Shown: one piece after another, positions 15,897 through 24,934 of the stretch
How the letters are laid out: each line of letters opens with the position of its first letter
Position numbering within the stretch: position 1 is the stretch's first letter
From: CALZFJ01 sp964459845
GTDB lineage: Bacteria; Bacteroidota; Bacteroidia; Bacteroidales; Muribaculaceae
Reading direction: 5' to 3'
Length of the DNA: 34,207 nt
NCBI GenBank assembly: GCA_964459845.1
Contig: CAYWOC010000025.1
Location: 1 to 34,207, forward strand
The notes under the pieces: model-generated
Databases searched by the model: none
The model's input: the letters and a program-made list of their open reading frames with translations, nothing else
What the model was told of the DNA's origin: nothing
Program-made: the position numbers and the translations under genes

Positions 15897-18737
15897 ATGA
15901 ACCTGATTATCCTGCATATCATAGTCATTCTTGCACTGGGGGCGTTGATCGCATTTCTTTTATGGGCGTATATCGACAAGAAATATAAATCGATTAAGGG
16001 TGCGGAGGTTGAAGCAGAGGCTGACAGGGCAGAAGCTGCAGCCGAAGCCAGCTATCAGAGTGTCGTTGCCGTACGCACCATCACCGAACTCATGCATGCC
16101 ATGCCGGTGGGCGTGAAAGTGTATGACGCAAGCGGTACATTGATAAGCAGCAATTTGCGCGACCGTGAAATATTCGGGGTGCCAGAGACGGTGGATTTGA
16201 TGAAATTCACGGTTTTCACAAGTCCGGTGTTGCCGAAAGCACTCATAAGCAGTTTCCGCCAGCAGCTCCCCTACAAGGACACAGTGGTCTATGATTTTTC
16301 AAAGCTCGACAGCTCCTACAAGTCGCGCTTCAAGCATATTGAAAAGACTCTCACCATATCAGGGCAGCCAATTATGGACATTGAAGGGCGCAAGATGGAG
16401 AAATATGTGGTAGTCACCGAAGATGTGACAGAAACAAATGCTCTGAAGCACAGGGTGGATGATGTGAGAAACGGACTAAGGTTCGTGGCAGCGGCTGCCG
16501 GGATGATGGTGTGGGGATATGATGTGAATCAGGACAGCGTGTATGAGATTCGCGGCAATCTGTTCGGGCTTGCCGGCATAAGTATGGACGACCTGCTCCA
16601 GAGGGTACACCGCGACGACCGTGAGCGGTTCAGCGGCATCATAAAGGACTTGTGTGACGGCAAGATAGAGCAATCAGGCATCGTGTGCCGCTTTATGAAT
16701 ACCGATGAAAAGGAATATAAGTGGGTGAAATACATATTGAAAGCCTCGGTCTTAAAGGATGGCAAGGTGAAGAGGATAGTGGGCATTTTCAACGACATAA
16801 CCGAAACTGTGAAGATTGAGGATGAAAAGAAGTCGAGGGATGCTCTCTTGGCACGACAGAACAGAAAAATCGATGAGCTGACACATCATCTTGACATCGC
16901 ATTGGGAAGTACCAACTCCAACCTCTTCAAATTCGACCTGAACACAGGCATTTTCTCGTATATATTCTCCACAGGTATATATCAAAGCACAATGGTGTTG
17001 CAGGATATATATGACCGCACCGACAAGGAGACGGCGGGAATGATGAAGAGATATTTCAGCAAGTTCAGAAGCGGCGAGCTTAAAAAGGTGCAGTTCACCT
17101 ATCCGCACACTACAGCCAAGAATGCGCTGAAGTATTCACTAATAAACTTGCGTCTCGTGCTTGACAAAGACGGCAAGCCCGACTATGTGATAGGCACGCA
17201 GCACGACACTACCATTGAACACACCATGCAGAAGCGGCTTCAGCTCAACATACTGCGTACGCGTATGGTGCTTGAGGCTTCGGGCGATGAGTATTGGGAA
17301 TTTGATGCAGTGCGCCGCCTGTTCAAGAAGATGCCCGCCGAGAACTCTGTGGAGCGCGTGGTGCTGTTTGACGACTTTGTGAACGCAGTGAATGCGCAAG
17401 ACATAACACATGAGTTCAAGGACTCCGTAACCTCGCTGAAATGCCGGATCAACACACCTCACCATTTCGAGGTGCGTGAGCGTCATGGCAATGGCGACAC
17501 TTGGCACAATGTGGCTTATTCAATCATCCCGGCAGAACTTGACAGCCGAGGCTTTGTGCTGACTTATGCCTGTGTGAAGCGTGACATGACAGAACAGGTG
17601 CATATGCGCGACGAGATAGCCAAGAAGAATGTAGAGACCGAACTCGCGCTCGGCGCAGGACACATCATGCCGTTCACCATCGACGTGAAGGAGGAAATCG
17701 TGTCGTTGCCGCTCAACAACATGGTGGCAATGAAGCTGCTCGGCTCATATCCGCCTCAATTGCGCAAGGACAAATTCATCGGCGAACTGACGAAGATAAA
17801 GGGCGGCAACGCATTGGTCAATGACATTGCGCGCCTCTCTGACGGCGACTTGCTTCAAGCTCGGCGCGAAGCCACGACTACCGACTGGCAGGAGACAATC
17901 GTATATCTTGAAATATCGCTCATAGCCACCAATTATAACCGCAATGGCGCACCAGAGACTATAGTGGGGCTTGTACAGGACGTGACCGAGCACCGACAAC
18001 TGCTCATATCGCTCAACAAGGCTCGCAAACAAGCCGAGGAATCTAACCGCCTGAAGTCGGCATTCCTTGCCAATATGAGCCATGAGATACGCACTCCGCT
18101 GAATGCGATAGTGGGATTCTCGGAGCTGCTTATAGAGTCGGACGACGTGGATGAACGCCGCGAATATTCACGACTGATAGAGACCAACAACGACCTGCTG
18201 CTGCATCTCATAGGCGACATCCTCGACTTGTCGAAGATTGAGGCGGGTATGATGGTGTTGCGCCCGCAGAAGTTTGACCTTGCCGAGCAGTTTGCGCAGT
18301 CGGGCAAGACTATGCAGCAGAAGTGCCAGCGCAACAACCCGAATGTGACACTCACTGTAGATAACCCCTACAAGAGCTGTGTGGTGGATCTCGACCCCAA
18401 CCGCTTGACGCAGGTGTGGACCAACTTCACCACTAATTCGATAAAATACACGCCGAGCGGTTCTATCGTGATGGGCTATAAATATGCCGATAAAAATCTA
18501 CACATATATGTCACTGACACGGGTATAGGCATTGCCGACGACAAGCGCGACCTCGTGTTCAAGCGTTTCCGCAAGCTCGATGATTTCGCACAAGGCACAG
18601 GTCTCGGACTGTCGATTGTGAAAGCTATCGTGGAGCAGTGTGGAGGTACTGTTGGCTTCACTTCGGTGTATGGCAAAGGCTCTACGTTCTATGCCGACAT
18701 ACCATGCGAGGCAATTATAATTGAAACAAAAGATTAA
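15897..18737 (+). CDS. Multi-PAS sensor histidine kinase
   Basis: A 946-aa membrane kinase. One N-terminal membrane segment (about 4-25), a short charged helix, then several PAS-type modules (about 60-175, 195-305, 325-440, 450-575 and 590-705), several ending in recognisable PAC strands such as VGIFNDITE. The dimerisation domain has the H-box SHEIRTP with phospho-acceptor His729. The ATPase domain has the N-box (NFTTNSIKYTP), DTGIGI and GTGLGLSIVK, all intact. There is no receiver domain and no response-regulator gene nearby, so its partner is elsewhere. The signal sensed is unknown. xseA follows after 15 bases. Confidence 0.95.
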   Translation: MNLIILHIIVILALGALIAFLLWAYIDKKYKSIKGAEVEAEADRAEAAAEASYQSVVAVRTITELMHAMPVGVKVYDASGTLISSNLRDREIFGVPETVDLMKFTVFTSPVLPKALISSFRQQLPYKDTVVYDFSKLDSSYKSRFKHIEKTLTISGQPIMDIEGRKMEKYVVVTEDVTETNALKHRVDDVRNGLRFVAAAAGMMVWGYDVNQDSVYEIRGNLFGLAGISMDDLLQRVHRDDRERFSGIIKDLCDGKIEQSGIVCRFMNTDEKEYKWVKYILKASVLKDGKVKRIVGIFNDITETVKIEDEKKSRDALLARQNRKIDELTHHLDIALGSTNSNLFKFDLNTGIFSYIFSTGIYQSTMVLQDIYDRTDKETAGMMKRYFSKFRSGELKKVQFTYPHTTAKNALKYSLINLRLVLDKDGKPDYVIGTQHDTTIEHTMQKRLQLNILRTRMVLEASGDEYWEFDAVRRLFKKMPAENSVERVVLFDDFVNAVNAQDITHEFKDSVTSLKCRINTPHHFEVRERHGNGDTWHNVAYSIIPAELDSRGFVLTYACVKRDMTEQVHMRDEIAKKNVETELALGAGHIMPFTIDVKEEIVSLPLNNMVAMKLLGSYPPQLRKDKFIGELTKIKGGNALVNDIARLSDGDLLQARREATTTDWQETIVYLEISLIATNYNRNGAPETIVGLVQDVTEHRQLLISLNKARKQAEESNRLKSAFLANMSHEIRTPLNAIVGFSELLIESDDVDERREYSRLIETNNDLLLHLIGDILDLSKIEAGMMVLRPQKFDLAEQFAQSGKTMQQKCQRNNPNVTLTVDNPYKSCVVDLDPNRLTQVWTNFTTNSIKYTPSGSIVMGYKYADKNLHIYVTDTGIGIADDKRDLVFKRFRKLDDFAQGTGLGLSIVKAIVEQCGGTVGFTSVYGKGSTFYADIPCEAIIIETKD

Positions 18738-18752
18738 GAGAAGAAAAAGACT

Positions 18753-20060
18753 ATGGCAGAACATACGGCAGCAATCACTCTACGCGAATTCAACTATCGC
18801 ATAAAGCGGCTGCTCTCCAACCCGGCGGTGCAGAATTGCTGGATTCGCGCCGACCTCAGCGATGTGGCTGTGCGCGGCGGACATTGCTACTGTGAGCTTA
18901 TCGAGAAGGATGAGAACACAGGAGCCACTGTCGCCAAGATGCGCGGAATAATCTGGGCAAACCGCTTCCAAGCACTGCGCATGAAATTCTTGCAGGTGAC
19001 AGGACAAGACTTGAAAAGCGGCATCAAGGTGATGATTGAGGTGTCGTTAAACTATCACGAGCAATATGGCATATCGCTGATAATATCCGACATCGACCCG
19101 ACATACACCATTGGCGACATGGAGCGGCGGCGGCGCGAGATTCTCGCAAGGCTGAAGGCCGAGGGCATTCTCGACATGAACCGCCAGTTGCCTTTTCCCA
19201 GCGTGCCACAGCGCATAGCAGTGGTGTCGGCTGCCGGTGCGGCAGGATATGGCGACTTCATGAACCAGCTTCACAGCAACGCCTACGGACTGAAGTTCTA
19301 CACCTGTCTGTTTCCTGCTGTGATGCAGGGACAGGGCACTGTGCCATCGGTGACTGCCGCTCTCGACCGCATCAACGAGCATATCGAGCTTTTCGACTGC
19401 GTGGTGATAATACGCGGCGGCGGAGCCACCTCCGACCTCAATTCATTCGACGACTATTCGCTTGCGGCTAATGTGGCGCAGTTCCCGCTGCCGGTGATTG
19501 TGGGAATAGGGCATGAACGCGATGTCACCATCCTCGACTATGTGGCTGGCAAGCGCGTGAAGACACCTACGGCGGCAGCCGAGTGGCTGATAGCCTGTGG
19601 CGTGGATGCACTTGCGCACATCGACGAGCTGAAAAATGCCGTGGTGGGCACAGTGGGCGATTATCTAAGCTCGGCTAAGCAGCAGCTACAATATATGTCG
19701 GGAACCATTCCGATAATTGCCAACAACATAATCGACCGCAACAAGACGCGCTTGCGGCATATCATGCAGATTGTGCCTATGACAGCACAAGGCAGGATCA
19801 AGGCATCAGACGACCGGCTGCAATATATGCTTCAAGCTATGGCTCAGGCCTCGTGGCAGGTGGTGGCGCGCGAGAAGCAGCGCATAGCGGCAATTGCCGA
19901 CAAGGTGGAGATTCTGTCGCCGCAGAATACGTTGAGGCGCGGATATTCGCTCACTACCATAGGCGGTAAGGCGGTGACCGACGCGTCGCAGATACATGAC
20001 GGCGACGTGATAGTGACTACATTGCGCTCGGGGCAGATAAAATCTACAGTGGGCAAGTGA
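18753..20060 (+). CDS. xseA: Exodeoxyribonuclease VII large subunit
   Basis: A 435-aa subunit of the exonuclease that degrades single-stranded DNA into short oligonucleotides. An N-terminal OB-fold DNA-binding domain (about 8-110) is followed by the catalytic domain with IAVVSAAGAAGYGDF, the VVIIRGGGATSDLNSFDDY motif and VGIGHERDVTILDYVA, then the long helical region and a C-terminal ILRRGYS-type segment (LRRGYSLTTIGGKAV). All expected parts are present. It sits between the histidine kinase and xseB on the same strand and is probably cotranscribed. Confidence 0.97.
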   Translation: MAEHTAAITLREFNYRIKRLLSNPAVQNCWIRADLSDVAVRGGHCYCELIEKDENTGATVAKMRGIIWANRFQALRMKFLQVTGQDLKSGIKVMIEVSLNYHEQYGISLIISDIDPTYTIGDMERRRREILARLKAEGILDMNRQLPFPSVPQRIAVVSAAGAAGYGDFMNQLHSNAYGLKFYTCLFPAVMQGQGTVPSVTAALDRINEHIELFDCVVIIRGGGATSDLNSFDDYSLAANVAQFPLPVIVGIGHERDVTILDYVAGKRVKTPTAAAEWLIACGVDALAHIDELKNAVVGTVGDYLSSAKQQLQYMSGTIPIIANNIIDRNKTRLRHIMQIVPMTAQGRIKASDDRLQYMLQAMAQASWQVVAREKQRIAAIADKVEILSPQNTLRRGYSLTTIGGKAVTDASQIHDGDVIVTTLRSGQIKSTVGK

Positions 20061-20143
20061 TTCCACGGCGCACAGTGGATGTGAACTTGCCGATTCATTC
20101 AGGGAAAGAAAATTAATAAGGCATACAAAAAAAGAAACGCGAT

Positions 20144-20362
20144 ATGGAAGAAACAGATATTACGAAGATGACATATTCTGCCGCAGTGGCGGAATTGGAG
20201 AAGATAGTGAGAGAAATGCAGAGCGAGAATTGCAGCATCGACAATCTTTCGACGCTCACCTCGCGCTCGCTCGCACTGCTGAAAGTGTGCAAATCCAAGC
20301 TTCAATCCACCGATGAGGAATTGAAGAAGATTCTTGCATCGCTCGAAAGCGACCAGATGTGA
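20144..20362 (+). CDS. xseB: Exodeoxyribonuclease VII small subunit
   Basis: A 72-aa helical protein with the XseB pattern: MTYSAAVAELEKIVREMQ, then the SIDNLSTLTSRSLALLKVCKS helix and a short C-terminal helix. Several small subunits bind each large subunit. It lies 83 bases after xseA. Length and motif are standard. Confidence 0.93.
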   Translation: MEETDITKMTYSAAVAELEKIVREMQSENCSIDNLSTLTSRSLALLKVCKSKLQSTDEELKKILASLESDQM

Positions 20363-20487
20363 CACTGAGGCATTCAAATCCCTAAGAATCGGTCGCCAGT
20401 GAGTGCGGATTAGTTCATTTGGGCTCTTCCCGACGACAGGCGGGATTTAACAATGTGAAAATATACCATTAATAGCAGAAATAAAAT

Positions 20488-22986
20488 ATGATGAAGAAGA
20501 TTTCAATGTTGGCAGCATCGGCTTTGCTGGGCGTAGGCTCAATCATTGCCGAGACTGCCCCAGTGTCGATGAAGTGGATAATGGGGGAGAACGGCGTGCG
20601 CCCCAACTGGTATAGCGTGCGCATCGTGTTGAAGAACACGAGCGACAAGACCCTCGACCAGAACTGGACGATAGGCTTCAACGCTTTCGACCGCAAGGTG
20701 GAGGCCGTGGGCGAGTCGGCGGTGAGGCTCGACAAGTATCCGCCAAACTACTACCGCCTCGTTCCGAATGCGAGCTATAAGAGGCTCGCTCCCGGCGACT
20801 CGATTGTGGCAGACTATATGTTCCGCGGACAGTTTGCGGCAGTGGCTTATTTCCCCGATGGAGCGCACTTCATAGCCGGCGGCGACACTTCACATCCTAT
20901 AGGGATGAAAATCGATATCCCTGTGATGAACAATAGGGCGCAGTGGAGCACTCCCGGAAAGGAGTTTGCCAACTATCCCGACGGAAAATACGTCTATGAC
21001 TTCAATCGGCTGATTAATCCCGATGGCTTGAAGCTCAGCGGCTCGGTGTATGACAATGTGTTCCCGTCGCCAAAGTCGGTGGTGCTGACAGGAAGCAGCA
21101 TAACCGTGCCATCAGCGGTGAGGGTCTTCACCGGCGACGCAAAGCTGGGCGGCGCGATCAATTACCTTGTGGAGAAGCTCGGCGAGAACTCCATCAAGCA
21201 GTCGAAGGAGTCGAAATTCAGAATCCTGCTTAATTGTCGCAACGACAAGAGCAAGAACCGCGAGCATTACGAGCTTGTGGTGACGAAAAACAGCGTGGTC
21301 ATCAACGGAAACAGTGTGGCTGGTGTGCTTAACGGCATCAAGACGCTGCTGGCAGCCGTAGAGCTTAACGGCGGCATTGGCTCGAAGTTGGCATGTGCCG
21401 TGATTAATGACTATCCCGACCTCCAGCACCGCGGCATGATGCTCGACATAGCGCGCAACTACACGAAAATAGGCGATGTTCGCCGGCTCATCGACATCCT
21501 TGCGATGTATAAAATCAATGTGTTCCACTTCCATATAGCCGACGACGAGGCTTGGAGACTGGAGATTCCGGGTCTGCCCGAGCTGACTGAGGTGGGCTCG
21601 CGCAAAGGTTGCGACCTCGATGAGACGAAATGCCTGCTACAGACATATTCGGGCAACGGAAATCCCGATGACCTCAGCACCCCAGCCAACGGATACATCA
21701 CCCGTGCGCAGTTTATCGACCTGCTGAAGTATGCCGATGAGCGCGGAGTGGAGATTATTCCCGAGGTTGACACTCCCGGACACTCGCGTGCCGCGCTGAA
21801 GTCGATGATGGCGCGCTACCGCAAATATGCAGCCACCGATATGGCTGAGGCTAAGAGATATAAGATATGGGACGAGAACGACACCTCAAAGTTCTATGGG
21901 GCGCAGGGATATGGCGACAATGTGCTGAATGTGGCACTGCCGGGAACCTACAATTTCATGCATAAGGTGATCGACGAGATTCAGGCGATGTATGCCGAGG
22001 CCGGACTTAAGCTGCGCATATTCCACTTCGGTGGCGACGAGGTGGCTCGTGGTGCGCTTGAAGGCTCTCCGCTTGCGCATAAGTTTATGAAGGAGCATGG
22101 CATGAAGAATGTTCATGAGCTGTCGGAATACTACATCGACCAGATGTCGGCATACATAGCGTCGAAAGGAATGCTGTGCGGCGGCTGGCAGGAGGTGGCA
22201 CTCAAGCATAGCGACGATTTCAACCGGCGCGTGGCTCCGCGCTTCGGAATGATAAATGCATGGAGCACAAATGGCCGCAGCGACACGGTGCCATACACGC
22301 TCGCCAACGACAATTATCCTGTGGTGATGAGCAACGTAGCCAATTTCTATCTTGACATGGTATATACCCGCCACCAGTGCGAGAAGGGCTTGAACTGGGG
22401 CGGCTGGTGCAACGAGTTCACGGCTTGGAGCGCACAGCCGTTCAACAGCTACCGCTCTGCCCGCGAGGGATGGGACGGCAAGCCTGTGAATCTGGCTAAG
22501 ATTGCCGACGGCAAGCCAGTGCTGAAGAACCGCAGTGCGATAAAGGGCGTGCAGGCGCAGGTATGGGCTGAGACGATTCGCAGCTTCGACCAAGTGCAGA
22601 GCTATGTGTTGCCTAAAATCCTCGGACTCGTGGAACGCGGATGGAACAGCATCCCGACGTGGGCTGAGGACTATGCCGATATGACAAGATACAATGCGGA
22701 GCGCGCGCAGTTTAATCTGCGCATAGGCATCAGTGAGCTACCGCGACTGAACCGCCACGGAGCCAATTTCCACATCAACCAGCCGGGCATAGTGGTGGAA
22801 GACGGAATGCTGAAAGCCAACGCTTGCTACCCGGGTGCGGTGGTGAGATATACGCTCGACGGCAGCGAGCCTACTGCGGCATCGCCAGTGTGGTCCGCTC
22901 CAGTGGATTGCAGCACGGCACGGCTGATAAAAGCCCGCGCCTATTACCTCGGGAAAGAGAGCGTGACAACATACCTTTTCCGCTGA
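20488..22986 (+). CDS. Secreted beta-N-acetylhexosaminidase (GH20, chitobiase-like)
   Basis: An 832-aa glycoside hydrolase that removes terminal GlcNAc or GalNAc from glycans. Signal peptide about 1-21. Residues about 25-150 form a chitobiase-type N-terminal carbohydrate-binding domain (WYSVRIVLKNTSD). A GH20b-like domain precedes the catalytic barrel, which contains LQHRGMMLDIARNY, FHFHIADDEAWRLEI and the catalytic pair Asp517-Glu518 in FHFGGDE. The C-terminal about 55 residues match the chitobiase C-terminal domain (YTLDGSEPT). It fits host mucin or chitin-type glycan breakdown. It is a single-gene unit closed by the terminator at 23033. Confidence 0.95.
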   Translation: MMKKISMLAASALLGVGSIIAETAPVSMKWIMGENGVRPNWYSVRIVLKNTSDKTLDQNWTIGFNAFDRKVEAVGESAVRLDKYPPNYYRLVPNASYKRLAPGDSIVADYMFRGQFAAVAYFPDGAHFIAGGDTSHPIGMKIDIPVMNNRAQWSTPGKEFANYPDGKYVYDFNRLINPDGLKLSGSVYDNVFPSPKSVVLTGSSITVPSAVRVFTGDAKLGGAINYLVEKLGENSIKQSKESKFRILLNCRNDKSKNREHYELVVTKNSVVINGNSVAGVLNGIKTLLAAVELNGGIGSKLACAVINDYPDLQHRGMMLDIARNYTKIGDVRRLIDILAMYKINVFHFHIADDEAWRLEIPGLPELTEVGSRKGCDLDETKCLLQTYSGNGNPDDLSTPANGYITRAQFIDLLKYADERGVEIIPEVDTPGHSRAALKSMMARYRKYAATDMAEAKRYKIWDENDTSKFYGAQGYGDNVLNVALPGTYNFMHKVIDEIQAMYAEAGLKLRIFHFGGDEVARGALEGSPLAHKFMKEHGMKNVHELSEYYIDQMSAYIASKGMLCGGWQEVALKHSDDFNRRVAPRFGMINAWSTNGRSDTVPYTLANDNYPVVMSNVANFYLDMVYTRHQCEKGLNWGGWCNEFTAWSAQPFNSYRSAREGWDGKPVNLAKIADGKPVLKNRSAIKGVQAQVWAETIRSFDQVQSYVLPKILGLVERGWNSIPTWAEDYADMTRYNAERAQFNLRIGISELPRLNRHGANFHINQPGIVVEDGMLKANACYPGAVVRYTLDGSEPTAASPVWSAPVDCSTARLIKARAYYLGKESVTTYLFR

Positions 22987-23032
22987 ACGACCGAATCCAA
23001 ATGACCGATTAAGGCTGAACCCCTATTATAAT

Positions 23033-23087
23033 AACTAAGCTCAAGTCCAAATCTTCTACTATATTTGGGCTTGAGCTTAGTTTTTAG
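23033..23087 (+). terminator. Strong intrinsic terminator after the GH20 gene
   Basis: A 20-base-pair stem (23033-23052 with 23063-23082, one G-T pair) with a 10-base loop and trailing T bases. It may also serve the minus strand, since it has A bases upstream. Confidence 0.9.
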
Positions 23088-23148
23088 ATTATTTCAAATT
23101 CGGTATGGGCTATATCAAATGCAAGTTAATGCTATCTGCTTTTTGCTT

Positions 23149-23488
23149 TCATTTGCTTAATTTCTTCAAAATCTCTATCAAAAATTTGAATAAGAGATAA
23201 ATGAATAACGCCACAATCGCAATAATAATATATTCTGGAAGGCCTAAATTGCCGAACATAGAAATAATCAGCAAATTGAATTGATTGTGAATAACCATAA
23301 TTGTAAGTGCTATAAATATTATAATCAAAAATCTATCTGTGATAATAACGTGGTATTGAATAAGATATTACTTCTCTTTTGTCATTTTTTATGTATTTAC
23401 GTCCACGATATATGTTGATTAGCACATCGTGCCATCTACTAATTAATGTGTTGATAATTTGCTGCGTTGCTACTTGCGGTTTGATCAT
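23149..23488 (-). pseudogene. Possible decayed small membrane-protein gene
   Basis: The 622-base gap 22987-23608 has no intact gene of size. On the minus strand a 51-codon frame begins with ATG at 23488 (MIKPQVATQQII) and stops at 23333. A second frame, open from about 23360 and ending at 23149, encodes a hydrophobic stretch with two membrane-like segments (LIIIFIALTIMV and EYIIIAIVALFIYLLFKFLI) and a Lys-rich end; its first ATG is at 23298, giving 49 aa. One frameshift near 23335-23360 would join them into about 110 aa. It could instead be a genuine 49-aa membrane protein. I recognise no family. Confidence 0.35.
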
Positions 23489-23558
23489 AAAATTGGTTTT
23501 GGTTGTGTGGGAGGATTAAAAAGTGTGGGATGGTGGCGGTGGAGTGAAAAAATATGAG

Positions 23559-23566
23559 TAACTTTG
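23559..23566 (+). promoter_or_regulatory. Candidate -7 box for serB
   Basis: TAACTTTG fits TAnnTTTG and matches the box before rpsF. No clear upstream element is seen. Confidence 0.5.
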
Positions 23567-23659
23567 ATGCCTAATTATTTTTGGATCTTTTAATGTAGGA
23601 ATTAATGGGTGTCGTCAGAAAAAATAATTTTGTTGATGACGACCGTCACTTTTTTAGTT

Positions 23660-24889
23660 ATGGCTGTGAAACCAGAAACCGAACTTATTTTAATTAATAT
23701 ATCAGGACAGGACCGTCCTGGTGTGACTTCGGCATTGACCGATATTTTGGGAAAATATGATGCTTCGATATTGGATATCGGTCAAGCCGACATCCACCAT
23801 ACACTGGCACTTGGCATTTTGTTCAAGACCGACAGCAGCACCAGCGGCGACATCATGAAGGAGCTGCTCTTCAAGGCTGCCGAGATGAATGTGCAGATAC
23901 GCTTCACTCCGCTTCCGCCCAACGACTATGACCAGTGGGTGGGGATGCAGGGCAAGAACCGCTATATCATCACCATCCTCGCACGCTGCATCACCGCCAA
24001 GCAGATTGCGGCGGTGACGAAGATTGTAGCCGACCAAGGGCTGAACATTGATGTGATTCAGCGATTGACGGGACGCGTGCCGCTGAATGCCGACGGTGAG
24101 GAGATACGCACGCGCTCGTGCATAGAGTTCTCGGTGCGCGGCACTCCGAAGAACCGCGAGCAGATGCAGCGCGACTTCATGCGCCTGACGAATGAGCTGG
24201 AGTTTGACCTCTCGCTACAGGAGGACACTATATTCCGTCGCTGCCGCCGGCTGATATGCTTCGATATGGACTCTACACTTATCGAGACCGAGGTTATCGA
24301 TGAGCTGGCGATGCGCGCCGGAGTTGGCGACAAGGTTAAAGCCATCACCGAGCGTGCGATGCGCGGCGAGATTGACTTTATCGAGAGCTTCACCGAGCGT
24401 GTGGCTCTGCTGAAAGGTCTTGACGAGAGCGTGATGAAGGAAATAGCCGAAAATCTGCCTATTGCCGAGGGTGTGGACAGGCTGATGCGTGTGCTTAAGC
24501 GCACGGGATACAAGATTGCGATTCTGTCGGGCGGATTCACTTATTTCGGCAACTATCTGAAGCAGAAGTATGGCATAGACTATGTGTATGCCAATGAGCT
24601 TGAGATTGCCGATGGCAAGCTGACTGGCCGCTATGTAGGCGAGGTGGTGGATGGCCGCCGCAAGGCTGAGCTGCTGAAGCTGCTTGCGCAAGTGGAGAAT
24701 GTGGATATAGCGCAGACCATAGCTGTGGGTGACGGAGCAAACGACTTGCCCATGCTCACTACCGCCGGACTGGGCATCGCATACCATGCCAAGCCAAAGG
24801 TGAAGGCTAATGCCAAGCAGAGCATCTCTACGATAGGCCTTGACGGAGTGCTTTACTTCTTGGGATTCAAGGACTCGTTCATAAATTAA
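23660..24889 (+). CDS. serB: Phosphoserine phosphatase with N-terminal ACT domain
   Basis: Last step of serine synthesis: phosphoserine to serine. The N-terminal half has an ACT-type regulatory region (LILINISGQDRPGVTSALTD) with a second ACT-like part, and the C-terminal half is a HAD phosphatase with FDMDSTLIE (nucleophile Asp near residue 202), LSGGFTYFGNYL and GDGANDLPML. The frame is open from a GTG at 23609 and also has an ATG at 23636. I chose the ATG at 23660 (409 aa) because the ACT homology begins a few residues later; no start has a Shine-Dalgarno site. The patatin gene follows after 45 bases. Confidence 0.92.
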   Translation: MAVKPETELILINISGQDRPGVTSALTDILGKYDASILDIGQADIHHTLALGILFKTDSSTSGDIMKELLFKAAEMNVQIRFTPLPPNDYDQWVGMQGKNRYIITILARCITAKQIAAVTKIVADQGLNIDVIQRLTGRVPLNADGEEIRTRSCIEFSVRGTPKNREQMQRDFMRLTNELEFDLSLQEDTIFRRCRRLICFDMDSTLIETEVIDELAMRAGVGDKVKAITERAMRGEIDFIESFTERVALLKGLDESVMKEIAENLPIAEGVDRLMRVLKRTGYKIAILSGGFTYFGNYLKQKYGIDYVYANELEIADGKLTGRYVGEVVDGRRKAELLKLLAQVENVDIAQTIAVGDGANDLPMLTTAGLGIAYHAKPKVKANAKQSISTIGLDGVLYFLGFKDSFIN

Positions 24890-24934
24890 ACTTGCATCTG
24901 TTTTTTGCATTCACGATAAAAAACTCTCTTTGCT

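Noticed and set aside
21886..22593. 235-aa minus-strand frame opposite the GH20 gene
   Set aside because: No domain, no signal, and the plus strand encodes the catalytic barrel.
23083..23608. tRNA or CRISPR array in the long gap after the GH20 gene
   Set aside because: No cloverleaf-like pairing and no regularly spaced repeats are visible.
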